The position numbers were made by a program, and so were the translations under genes. A DNA stretch of 48,419 bases from assembly GCA_910589425.1 (NCBI GenBank), contig CAJUSZ010000019.1, positions 1 to 48,419 of the forward strand, read 5' to 3'. This DNA is from an uncultured Muribaculaceae bacterium. Its GTDB lineage: Bacteria; Bacteroidota; Bacteroidia; Bacteroidales; Muribaculaceae. Shown piece by piece: positions 36,401 through 43,737 of the stretch (the stretch's first letter is position 1; every line of letters starts with the position of its first letter). The notes under the pieces were generated by a model that saw only the letters and a list, made by a program, of their open reading frames with translations, was not told where the DNA came from and did no database searches.

Positions 36401-36698
36401 CTACGATGAAGATGTCGTCGGATCCTTCACGGTTGCTGCGGAACGCGATCCTTTTCCCATCCGGACTCCAGACCGGAACCGATTCGTAAGCGGGGTTGGA
36501 TGTGATCTGGAAGGCGCGTCCTCCGGCTACGGGCACGGTGAAGATGTCGCCCTTGAAGGTGAACGCCACTGTTTTGCCGTCGGGGGAGATGGCGACGTCT
36601 CTGAGCCATTTGGGAGCTTCGGCGGCGTTGACGCCCATGGCGGTGAGAGCCGACAGGGCTATTGCCGCGAGCATGGCGCGGGGAGTTTTTCTGTTCAT
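33441..36698 (-). CDS. Tricorn-like S41 peptidase with WD40-like propeller repeats
   Basis: A 1085-residue exported protease. Signal peptide (1-26, ending GVNAAEA). Beta-propeller repeats with SPDGK-type motifs run from about 30 to 570, where substrates are usually gated. A Lys/Glu-rich linker lies near 570-605. A PDZ domain (GIAQGDVIMSIDG) is near 830, and the C-terminal S41 catalytic domain has Ser988 in NYSDAHGSPY, the tricorn-type serine site. The open frame extends 14 codons upstream to 36740; ATG 36698 begins the signal peptide. Probably periplasmic and peptide-degrading. It has its own promoter and terminator. Confidence 0.93.
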   Translation of the reverse strand: MNRKTPRAMLAAIALSALTAMGVNAAEAPKWLRDVAISPDGKTVAFTFKGDIFTVPVAGGRAFQITSNPAYESVPVWSPDGKRIAFRSNREGSDDIFIVDANGGTPVRITTNSGAETPIAFADNDHLLFTSQLAPSKETSRGPWLSQTYIVDVSRPGMRPEMYLSIPMTAASVDARGRMLYQDKKGFEDVLRKHERSSGTADIWLHDAGKFSKLTDFNGHDMNPVWAPGGDGFFFISEKDGTLNVFKASADGKNQTQLTKFERHPVRSLSASADGTLAFSWDGEIYTMRDGSQPQKLNVEIISDDYDSDLVKKYVNSGVSNMAVSPSGDEVAIVLRGDIYVTDTKYKTTKRITNTPAQERCVSFSADGRSLVYDSDRNGYWQLFTASIKNPEEKRFAYATDIVEEPLYKCATAAQQPVFSPDGKKVAFLENRTELRVIDLKSKKVNTALDGRYNYSYTDGDVQFAWSPDSKWLLASYIGDGGWNNTDVALVKADGSETVDLTESGFSDGNPKWALDGGAITYSTAKYGYKSQGSWGNQDDIMLMALDPAAWDTFNMTEEEAALAEQEKKDAEKEKKDSDGKKGKKDKKSKKEETAKEETKSLEFDLPNRKYRTRRLTGSSAFVSDYFMSPKGDKFYYVANATEGGSNLLVRDLKKGETKVLLKGVNGGLEADKKGENLFVLSGKGVQKVNLAKGDIESVSFEADYDRRPSLEREYIFDHMLRQVNDKFYDENLHGVDWEYYGKHYREFLPYIDNNRDFAILMSEILGELNASHTGARASSGRASLPTANLGAFFDESYKGDGLKIAELLPRSPMSAKKAGIAQGDVIMSIDGHKIEAGKDYFPLLQGKAGKKVRLEVKKADGKTIFATVKPLSAGELQGMLYQRWVEHNQKVVDSVSGGRIAYVHVQGMNSPSYRTVYDELLGKYRNREAAIVDTRFNGGGWLHNDLAVLLSGKEYVQFRPRGRYIGSEPFSQWHKPSVMLVNESNYSDAHGSPYTYQTLGIGDVVGAPIPGTMTAVWWETQIDPELLFGIPQVTNADMNGKALENVQLNPDVIIYNQPADELRGHDAQLIGAVKHLLEKIDSKK

Positions 36699-36717
36699 GG
36701 TGTATGGTTGAGATTTA

Positions 36718-36845
36718 GAGCTTGTTTGATGAAAAATCAAATGCGTCAGCTTTGCCGTCAGGATGGGCGGTCAAAGCTGACGCAAAAGTAGTAAGAATTC
36801 CTCTACCCTGCAAAAAAAAGTTAGAGCTTGCCGTTAAACAAGCTC
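36718..36845. repeat. 128-bp element with the same ends (copy 2), carrying a terminator and a promoter
   Basis: Ends GAGCTTGTTTGA (36718) and TTAAACAAGCTC (to 36845) match the ends of copies 1 and 3. The flanks are TTA and TAA, mirror-image and not a direct duplication. The interior is different: a 13-bp perfect inverted repeat (36742-36754 with 36772-36784), the protease promoter (36783-36814), and a second internal copy of the end (36822-36830). That internal copy pairs with the right end to form a terminator. Confidence 0.7.
36783..36814 (-). promoter_or_regulatory. Promoter of the tricorn-like protease gene
   Basis: On the minus strand TTTG (36814-36811), a 20-base spacer and TACTTTTG (36790-36783) match the full consensus. 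The predicted start near 36777 falls inside the 13-bp inverted repeat at 36742-36784, which could serve as an operator. Confidence 0.75.
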
Positions 36846-36848
36846 TAA
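36812..36848 (-). terminator. Terminator of the SDR gene
   Basis: On the minus strand TTAGAGCTTG and CAAGCTCTAA form a perfect 10-bp stem with an 8-base loop, followed by C and eight T residues. It lies 4 bases past the SDR stop. The stem is made of repeat-element end sequence. Confidence 0.85.
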
Positions 36849-36851
36849 ACC

Positions 36852-37655
36852 CTATCTCGGATTGTTTTCCTGACGGATCGCGTTGCAGAGATCCGCGCGC
36901 GAGGGGAGTGGGATGTCGGGATGGGAGATCTTGAATTTCATTTTGACCCACAGGGAGTCGGGTATCCGTTTCCATGCCGAGGCCAGCGCGCCCCAGCGGC
37001 TGTCGATGTATGCCACACGCTTGCGGCGGACGATAGCCTTGAGAATCAGCGGCAGTGCGTATTCGAGATCCATCTCCATCGGATAATGGGTGGCCGGCAG
37101 AAGCAGCGGCGTGCGTATCCATCCGGGGCGTATGTCAGTGAACGTGATCCCTGCATTCTCGGCGTTGGAGAGCTGTTCGAGAGCCACAAGATAGGTCTGG
37201 GCGCATTTTTTGCTTGCCGAGTAGGCCGACAAGCGCCCGATGCCGTTGGTGCCGGCCACAGAGGTGATGGCGGCTATGTGTCCGGGGCGTCCGCTGGCTC
37301 GGAAATACCGGTATGCGGCGCTTGTCATTCTGGCGAATGCTGCGGCGTTGGTGCCTATTATCTCAGCCTCCCACTGCGGATCGAGCATAAGATTTTCATA
37401 GCCGATCCCGGCCACATGGATGTAGATGTCCATGCCGCCGAGCCGTTCTATCAGTTTTTCGAGTTTGCCTGGAGCGGAATTGTCTGTGATGTCGATTTTC
37501 TCGAATTCAACAAAAGGGGGATAGCTTTCCTTCAGGTCGGCGAGCGTGTCGGTGCGGCGTGCCGCCAGCCCTACACGGACTCCTCTTGAGGCGAGTGCCT
37601 TGGCCAGTGCGAGACCGATCCCCGACGAGGCTCCCATGATGACGATGTTTTTCAT
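36852..37655 (-). CDS. Short-chain dehydrogenase/reductase
   Basis: A 267-residue SDR oxidoreductase of unknown substrate. GASSGIG cofactor loop at residues 8-14, HVAG at 80-83 in place of NNAG, Ser132, Tyr145 in AYSASKK and Lys149. The C-terminal region has a basic, Trp-containing stretch (RWGALASAWKRIP). That resembles the C-terminal end of the SDR at 4380-5189, suggesting the two share a subfamily, possibly lipid- or steroid-directed. A 216-bp repeat element ends 6 bases upstream of the ATG, so any promoter must be in or beyond it. Confidence 0.88.
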   Translation of the reverse strand: MKNIVIMGASSGIGLALAKALASRGVRVGLAARRTDTLADLKESYPPFVEFEKIDITDNSAPGKLEKLIERLGGMDIYIHVAGIGYENLMLDPQWEAEIIGTNAAAFARMTSAAYRYFRASGRPGHIAAITSVAGTNGIGRLSAYSASKKCAQTYLVALEQLSNAENAGITFTDIRPGWIRTPLLLPATHYPMEMDLEYALPLILKAIVRRKRVAYIDSRWGALASAWKRIPDSLWVKMKFKISHPDIPLPSRADLCNAIRQENNPR

Positions 37656-37661
37656 TATTCA

Positions 37662-37877
37662 GAGCTTGTTTAAAAATAAATGTTAATACCCCGGTCGAAA
37701 AGCCTGAGGGAGATTTTGTCTTGAGACGATGGAGCATAGCGGGCTATGTGACTGAGTGAAAGACAAAAGATGCCCGGGATTTTCGATGGATGGCAACTTT
37801 TTACAAACTATCAGAGCCTGGTCAAATGTGAGATTTCCTTTATACCGGGATTTTCACATTTATTATTAAACAAGCTC
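37662..37877. repeat. 216-bp inverted-repeat element (copy 3) flanked by TCA duplications
   Basis: GAGCTTGTTTAA (37662) and TTAAACAAGCTC (to 37877) are perfect inverted ends, with TCA on both sides (37659-37661 and 37878-37880), a 3-bp TNA target duplication. Plus-strand interior: GGAG (37731-37734), a 6-bp stem with GG centre (37735-37748), then TGACTGA (37749-37755). It shares the left 19 bp, a block of about 45 bp (TTTACAAACTATCAG...TATACCGG) and the right 28 bp with copy 1. Confidence 0.87.
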
Positions 37878-37897
37878 TCAGTTGTAGTTGACAGGTT

Positions 37898-38268
37898 TTA
37901 TCTTATAAGAGCGCGTCCGCCCCATACGAGGAGAACTCCGAACACCACGCTGAGAATCAGATATAGCGCGAATGTGCCCCAGTCGCCTTTCGAGCGAGTA
38001 CCCACATGTCGTCGGCGAAGGAGGAGAATGTGGTGAAGCCGCCGCAGAAGCCTGTGATAAGAAGCACATTCTCGCTCGGGGTCATCACATGGGCTTTCTC
38101 AAGCAGACCGAAGAGCAGACCGATTATGAAACACCCGATAAGGTTTACGGCGAAAGTTCCCATCGGGAAAGCACCGTGCCACATACCCGCGCTCCATTTT
38201 CCTACGAGATACCGGCCGCAGGTGCCGACAAAACCGCCGCATCCGGCGATGATCATAGCTTTGAACAT
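37898..38268 (-). pseudogene. crcB: crcB fluoride channel, frameshifted
   Basis: CrcB/Fluc channels export fluoride as small four-helix membrane dimers. From ATG 38268 the frame reads MFKAMIIAGCGGFVGTC and continues normally through the conserved NLIGCFIIGLL and GFCGGFTTFSSF motifs. It then leaves the family sequence after DDMWVLAR and stops at 37957. In the next frame GDWGTFALYLILSVVFG and a matching C-terminus run to a stop at 37898. Net loss is one base near 37995-38000, in or beside an A run (minus strand). The last membrane helix is lost unless this is a sequencing error. No fluoride riboswitch was recognised. Confidence 0.85.
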
Positions 38269-38379
38269 AGTAATAAGTTTTTTTTGATTAAACAGTTTCT
38301 TAACAAGGGCTTGTCTCACGTTTGCCGTCAAATAAGCTCATGGTCGTTTAAGAGTGAACGCGTCGGAAGCTTCCAATGT

Positions 38380-38420
38380 TCAAAAATCAACCGGGCTCTC
38401 ATGATTTAGAGAACCCGGTC
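38380..38420 (-). terminator. Terminator of secA
   Basis: On the minus strand ACCGGG and CTCT pair with AGAG and CCCGGT around an 8-base loop with a two-base bulge, followed by TTGATTTTTG. It lies about 100 bases after the secA stop. Confidence 0.65.
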
Positions 38421-38522
38421 TAACCTATTGTCAAAAAACTTGAAATCGGGATGTTGCCTGGAATTTCTTTACAGACATCCGGGATCGCTCAGGGATCTCG
38501 GGGATGCGTGGAAATTTGGCGG

Positions 38523-41500
38523 TCAGGCTCCTCTGCCGTGGCAATTCTTGTATTTCTTGCCTGATCCGCAGGGGCAGGGATCGTTTCTTCCGATCTTCGG
38601 GCCTGCTTTGATCGGCTGCTGGGGCTGGGCTTTTCGTCCGGCGTTCTGTGCGGCCTGTCTCTGTGCCGATTCCCCCTCGTAGCTGTCGCGGGTGGTGGAA
38701 TAGTTGGCGTATGGATTGTGGGCTGACGGCTCGGCGTATTCACGCTGGATGGTCTGCTGCGCATTGCGGGCGGCTTCCTGCCGGCGGCGGTTTTCCTCCT
38801 CGGCGGCCGCCTGAGCCTCGGCAGCGGCTTTGGCCTCATCGTAGTCGGCCACAGCGAGCTGGCCGCGCATGAGTGTGGCCACGGATTTGGAATTCATGTC
38901 CCAGAGCATCTTCTTCCAGAGTTCGTAGGCCTCGAGCTTATAGATCACGAGAGGGTCTTTCTGCTCGTAGGATGCGTTCTGGACAGATTTGCGAAGTTCG
39001 TCCATCTCGCGCAGCTGTTCCTGCCATGCCTTGTCGATGGATGAAAGCAGCACGGTCTTTTCCCAGGCCTTCACGATGGGTTTGCAGCCGTTGGCGTATG
39101 CCTCCTCGATGTCGGCGCGGACATTGAAGATGCGGCGTCCGTCTGTAACAGGCACTCCGATGAGGCCGGTGGCTCCGCGCTCTTCCACGAATTCCTTGAT
39201 ATATGGAGCCACGCCCTGGGCTATCTTCTCTCGTTTGCGGGCAAGATTTGCCATAGCTTCTTCGGCGAGACGCTCCGCGATGGTGGCGGAGTCGAGTTTT
39301 GCAAACTCATCAGCCTGGAAAGGAGCCTCGATGGCGAGGGACTTGCGCACCTGCTCATCGAATTCCTGGAAACCTCCGTCGTAGGAGCGTGAGGCGATCT
39401 CCTGCGCAACCTCGAAGATCATGTTGGCTATGTCTGTGCCGATACGCTCCCCTTTGAGGGCATTCTGGCGGCGTCCGTACACGCCGCGGCGTTGCGCGTT
39501 CATCACGTCGTCATATTCCACAAGTCTCTTACGGATGCCGAAGTTGTTTTCCTCCACACGTTTCTGTGCGTTCTCGATGCTCTTCGTAACCATCTTGGAT
39601 TCGATCATGTCGCCTTCCTCGAAGCCGAGCTTATCGAGTGTCTTTACGATTCGTTCGTTGGCGAACAGACGCATCACCGTGTCTTCGAACGAGACGAAGA
39701 ATACGGAGCTGCCCGGGTCGCCCTGACGGCCTGCGCGTCCGCGCAGCTGGCGGTCGACGCGGCGGCTTTCGTGGCGTTCGGTGCCGATGATGGCAAGTCC
39801 GCCGGCCTCCTTGACTTCTGCCGGGAGCTTGATGTCGGTGCCACGGCCGGCCATGTTGGTGGCTATGGTTACTGTTCCTTTCTTACCGGCCTGAGCCACG
39901 ATGTCGGCCTCTTTCTGATGGAGCTTGGCGTTGAGTACCTGATGGGGGATCTTGCGGAGCTGGAGCATCTTGGAGAGAAGCTCGGAGATCTCTACCGATG
40001 TGGTGCCCACCAGCACGGGGCGTCCCTGTTCCACCATGAGCTGCACTTCGTCGATGACGGCTGCGTATTTCTCCTTCTTCGTGCGGTAGACGCGGTCGTT
40101 CTGGTCGTTGCGGATCACCGGGCGGTTGGTCGGTATCTCCACCACCTCGAGTTTGTAGATGTCATAGAACTCACCGGCTTCTGTCATGGCCGTGCCTGTC
40201 ATGCCGGCGAGCTTGCGGTACATGCGGAAGTAGTTCTGGAGCGTGATGGTGGCGTAGGTCTGTGTGGCGGCCTCGACTTTCACCCCTTCCTTGGCCTCGA
40301 TGGCCTGATGGAGACCGTCGCTGTAGCGGCGTCCCTCCATGATGCGTCCTGTCTGTTCGTCGACAATTTTGATCTTGTTGTCGTCGATCACATATTCCAC
40401 ATCTTTGTCGAAAAGAGTGTATGCTTTGAGAAGCTGGTTCACCGTGTGGACACGCTCGGCTTTTACGGAGTAGTCCTGAAGAAGCTGGTCTTTTTTGCCG
40501 GTCTTTTCTTCAGGAGTGAGATCCTCGTTGTCGATCTCTGCGAGGTTTGCGGCGATGTCGGGAAGCACGAAGAACTCGGCGTCTTTTGTGGCGTCGGTCA
40601 GCACGTCGATACCTTTGTCGGTGAGTTCGATGCTGTGGTTTTTCTCGTCGATCACGAAGTAGAGCGGTTCCACGGCCTTCGGCATCTCGCGGTTGTTGTC
40701 CTGCATGTATTTGCCTTCCACCTTGAGCAGGATCTGCTTGATTCCCTCCTCGCTGAGATAGCGGATGAGGGGATTGTGTTTGGGAAGAGCCTTGTAGACG
40801 CGGAACAGGGCGAGGCCTCCCTCTTCGAGCAGTTTGTCGGCGGTGAGGGGCTTGTGGCCCGGTTCTCCTTTATGTTGGTCATACTGGGCTATTTTTTCAG
40901 CATCCCCGCTCATGGCTGCCGAGATTTTCCCTTTGGCCTCGAGCAGAAGGTTCTGGGCGAGCTTGCGCTGGGCGGCCACCACTTTCTCCACGTTGCCTTT
41001 GAAGTCGTTGAACATCTGGTCGTCGCCCTTGGGGACCGGACCGGATATGATCAGCGGCGTGCGGGCGTCGTCGATCAGCACGGAGTCCACCTCGTCGACG
41101 ATGGCGTAATAGTGCTGGTCGCGCTGCACGAGGTCGCTTGTCTGGACAGCCATGTTGTCGCGCAGATAGTCGAAGCCGAATTCATTGTTGGTGCCGAATG
41201 TGATGTCGCACTGGTAGGCGCGGCGGCGTTCTTCGGAATTGGGCTCGGTCTTGTCGATGCAGTCCACGGTCAGTCCGTGGAACTGATACAACGGTCCCAT
41301 CCATTCGGAGTCGCGCTTGGCCAGATAGTCATTGACCGTTACGACGTGGACTCCCTCTCCGGTCAATGCGTTGAGGAAGACAGGAAGTGTGGCCACGAGT
41401 GTTTTGCCTTCACCGGTGGCCATCTCGGCGATGTTGTTGCTGGCTTTGTCGCCCTGCATGATTCCGTGAAGCACCATGCCGCCGATGAGCTGCACATCGT

Positions 41501-42020
41501 AATGGACCATGTCCCATTTCATCATGTTTCCGCCGGCGATCCATTCATTTTTGTAGATCGCTTTGTCTCCGTCGATGCTCACGAAGTCTTTTCCGGCTCC
41601 GGCAAGCTCGCGGTCGGCCTCTGATGCGGTAACTTCGATCGTCTCGTTGCCGGCGAAGCGGCGTGCGGTCTCTTTCACTACGGCGAACACTTCGGGAAGA
41701 GCCTCGTCGAGTTTGCGGGCATACATGGCGAAGCATTCCTCGCGGAGTTCGTCGATCTCTTTCCAGAGAGGCTCGCGCTTGTCGTAGTCGAGCGTCTCGA
41801 TTTCGGCCCGGAGTTCCGCCATGCGGTCTTTGTATTCCTTCGCTTCGCCGCGGATGTTGTCGCGGATGGCGTTGATTCGCCCGCGGAGTTCATCGTTGCT
41901 TATGTCTTTGATCTCGGCGCTGATGGGGTTGATCTCCTTCTGGAGACGCTGCCAGAGAGGACGCACTGCGCGTTCGCTCTGGTCGCCGAAGATCTTCTTC
42001 ATTATATTGCTGAATCCCAT
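38523..42020 (-). CDS. secA: Preprotein translocase ATPase SecA
   Basis: A 1165-residue motor driving protein export through SecYEG. Walker A GEGKT is at residues 203-207, with DYLAKRDSEWMGPLY next, and Walker B IVDEVDSVLIDDARTPLIISG near 320. The second nucleotide domain contains GRGTDIKL and RQLRGRAGRQGDPG. The C-terminus carries the zinc-binding SEC-C motif Cys1149, Cys1151, Cys1160 and His1161. It is longer than E. coli SecA (901 residues) because of insertions and a Gln/Ala-rich C-terminal linker, common in Bacteroidetes. ATG 42020 is preferred; an in-frame ATG six codons later is possible. Confidence 0.97.
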   Translation of the reverse strand: MGFSNIMKKIFGDQSERAVRPLWQRLQKEINPISAEIKDISNDELRGRINAIRDNIRGEAKEYKDRMAELRAEIETLDYDKREPLWKEIDELREECFAMYARKLDEALPEVFAVVKETARRFAGNETIEVTASEADRELAGAGKDFVSIDGDKAIYKNEWIAGGNMMKWDMVHYDVQLIGGMVLHGIMQGDKASNNIAEMATGEGKTLVATLPVFLNALTGEGVHVVTVNDYLAKRDSEWMGPLYQFHGLTVDCIDKTEPNSEERRRAYQCDITFGTNNEFGFDYLRDNMAVQTSDLVQRDQHYYAIVDEVDSVLIDDARTPLIISGPVPKGDDQMFNDFKGNVEKVVAAQRKLAQNLLLEAKGKISAAMSGDAEKIAQYDQHKGEPGHKPLTADKLLEEGGLALFRVYKALPKHNPLIRYLSEEGIKQILLKVEGKYMQDNNREMPKAVEPLYFVIDEKNHSIELTDKGIDVLTDATKDAEFFVLPDIAANLAEIDNEDLTPEEKTGKKDQLLQDYSVKAERVHTVNQLLKAYTLFDKDVEYVIDDNKIKIVDEQTGRIMEGRRYSDGLHQAIEAKEGVKVEAATQTYATITLQNYFRMYRKLAGMTGTAMTEAGEFYDIYKLEVVEIPTNRPVIRNDQNDRVYRTKKEKYAAVIDEVQLMVEQGRPVLVGTTSVEISELLSKMLQLRKIPHQVLNAKLHQKEADIVAQAGKKGTVTIATNMAGRGTDIKLPAEVKEAGGLAIIGTERHESRRVDRQLRGRAGRQGDPGSSVFFVSFEDTVMRLFANERIVKTLDKLGFEEGDMIESKMVTKSIENAQKRVEENNFGIRKRLVEYDDVMNAQRRGVYGRRQNALKGERIGTDIANMIFEVAQEIASRSYDGGFQEFDEQVRKSLAIEAPFQADEFAKLDSATIAERLAEEAMANLARKREKIAQGVAPYIKEFVEERGATGLIGVPVTDGRRIFNVRADIEEAYANGCKPIVKAWEKTVLLSSIDKAWQEQLREMDELRKSVQNASYEQKDPLVIYKLEAYELWKKMLWDMNSKSVATLMRGQLAVADYDEAKAAAEAQAAAEEENRRRQEAARNAQQTIQREYAEPSAHNPYANYSTTRDSYEGESAQRQAAQNAGRKAQPQQPIKAGPKIGRNDPCPCGSGKKYKNCHGRGA

Positions 42021-42097
42021 GTGTATAGGTGTGTTGTTTTAGTGGGGGTTACAGTTTCTGCGCTTTCCCGTGTATGCGTGATCTGGGAAAACAACTG

Positions 42098-42105
42098 CAA
42101 AGATA
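42098..42105 (-). promoter_or_regulatory. -7 box of secA
   Basis: TATCTTTG on the minus strand fits TAnnTTTG, about 78 bases before the secA start. No clear -33 box is visible in the AT-rich stretch upstream. Confidence 0.55.
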
Positions 42106-42159
42106 GGAAAAATAATTGAATAATAGAGAGTTTTAGCCAACGGCTTCCGGGTGCGCTCT

Positions 42160-43737
42160 CTATTCGGGCTGAAGGATCACCGGGCGTCCTTCGGCTCCGT
42201 TGGGGGAGCGTATGCGCAGAATCTGTGTTACGGTGGGGGCGAGACATGTGGCGTCTACCGGTGTGTTGACCGTTACCGGGACTGTCTGCGGAGCGAAGAT
42301 GAATGCTGGCGTGGAGACGGCCGAGGCTCTGGTCGGCTGGGTCCGGGCGGGAAACGATGTGTCGTCGCAGATGTTCCATCCTGGCTGGAAATCGACGTAG
42401 ATCTCCCCGCAGTTTTTCACGTCCGTGTTCTGTCTTATGTGTGCGGTCCGGGGAGATGTCCCGGCCATGATCTCCGCTTCGGTGTAGGCGGCGCGGACGC
42501 CGCTCATCTTGCAGATAAAGTCGCGTGCGGCAGCGGCCACTTCGGACGGATCGAGGCGTTTGGCGTCGATCAGGTGTCTGTCGAGATAGATCTGGTTACC
42601 GTGGAAACGCTCCACGTAGTTGCCGTTGCCATAGCGGGCGGTGAGCATCGAGTTGAGGAGTGAGACAGCCCGCTTTTTCGAGAAGTCGCCCCCGGGGATG
42701 CGGTATTTGGGATCGTCGGTAGTGGCGTCGTCGTAGTATCCTGTCGATGTCAGATATATGACCGTGTTGCCGAGTCCCGGTCCGGCGTCGATGGCGTCGA
42801 AAAGCCGCTGGAGCTGGCGGTCGAGCCTGAGGTATGTGTCCTGAAGTTCGAGCCTGTAGTCCCCGTCCTTTACATATTTGAACGGAGCGGCGGTGTAGGC
42901 GAGGCCGAGCATGTCGGTTACATCGCCCCGGTCGCCGAGTTTCATCTGCCGGAGGCATTCGATCGCGATGTCGGTTATCTCCCTGTTGGCAAGCGGGGAT
43001 GCCGACCATCGGCGGAAAGCGTCGCGGTCGTTTGTGGGGAATGTGTGCCGGAAAGGATAATATTTTTTCTGGGCGGGTATGCCCGGATATTCCTCAAGTT
43101 TGAGGACAGGCTCCCATTTCATCGTGTCGAGTTTCGCTGCCGGCGACGATGAGCGGTTGGCCAGTGCGATCGGCTGCGGCATCTCCTTGTACCATGACGA
43201 TGACACCCAGCGTCCGGTCTCGTTGTCGAGCCATACGGCGGATGTGCCGGCGTGTCCGGCGAGCAGGACTGCCTGCTGCGGGTCGGTCGCGATGCTCAGT
43301 ATGTTGCCGAGCCCGATGCCGTCGATGGCTATTTCGTCGCTGAGGGTGGAGAGAAGCAGTGTCTGTGGAGAGTAGGTCTCTTTGTTGGCCGCGTCTGTTG
43401 TCAGGAGCGGGGACTTCACCCGGCGTGATTGCCGGTCGTAGATCTCGCGGGCTGTTATGCCGTTTGAGGCGGGCGATGCCCCTGTCATCGCGGTGGCTGT
43501 CGCGTTGACTGCGTCTGCGTGCGGGCTGGCGAAATCCACATCACGGAAATAAGCCCCTTTCTGCATCAGGAGCCTGAATCCGCGCTCGCCGAAGTGGTGG
43601 CGCAGATACTCGATGTAGTCGGTGCGCAGCTGATCGACCACGATCCCTACCACGAGTTTCGGGCGCGATGTGTCGGCCATAAGCATCGAGTTGATGCCTA
43701 CGAGCGAGCAGATGACCGTGGTTAGGATTTTTTTCAT
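42160..43737 (-). CDS. Alkaline-phosphatase-fold protein lacking the usual catalytic residues
   Basis: A 525-residue exported protein (signal peptide 1-21, MLMADT) of the type I phosphodiesterase/alkaline phosphatase superfamily. The fold start LVVGIVVDQLRTDY with Asp35 and the FASPHADAV...MTGASPASNGI block align to PafA-like enzymes. The nucleophile Thr position appears to be Asp75, the GHA motif is absent, and the metal-binding D-x-x-x-H and D-H motifs seem replaced (AYTAAP, TSTGYYDD). It may be a non-enzymatic relative or use different chemistry; my alignment is by eye. Its ATG overlaps the stop of the DUF4105 gene in an ATGA, so the two are translationally coupled. Confidence 0.82.
   Translation of the reverse strand: MKKILTTVICSLVGINSMLMADTSRPKLVVGIVVDQLRTDYIEYLRHHFGERGFRLLMQKGAYFRDVDFASPHADAVNATATAMTGASPASNGITAREIYDRQSRRVKSPLLTTDAANKETYSPQTLLLSTLSDEIAIDGIGLGNILSIATDPQQAVLLAGHAGTSAVWLDNETGRWVSSSWYKEMPQPIALANRSSSPAAKLDTMKWEPVLKLEEYPGIPAQKKYYPFRHTFPTNDRDAFRRWSASPLANREITDIAIECLRQMKLGDRGDVTDMLGLAYTAAPFKYVKDGDYRLELQDTYLRLDRQLQRLFDAIDAGPGLGNTVIYLTSTGYYDDATTDDPKYRIPGGDFSKKRAVSLLNSMLTARYGNGNYVERFHGNQIYLDRHLIDAKRLDPSEVAAAARDFICKMSGVRAAYTEAEIMAGTSPRTAHIRQNTDVKNCGEIYVDFQPGWNICDDTSFPARTQPTRASAVSTPAFIFAPQTVPVTVNTPVDATCLAPTVTQILRIRSPNGAEGRPVILQPE

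Noticed and set aside
38300..38345. Possible further copy of the GAGCTTGTTTAA element upstream of crcB.
   Set aside because: Only loose similarity (GAGCTTATTTGACGG) with no clear inverted partner or target duplication.
39492..41624. Open frame of 710 codons on the plus strand opposite secA.
   Set aside because: It mirrors secA in high-G+C DNA with strong codon bias; its translation is low in recognisable motifs and secA is certain.
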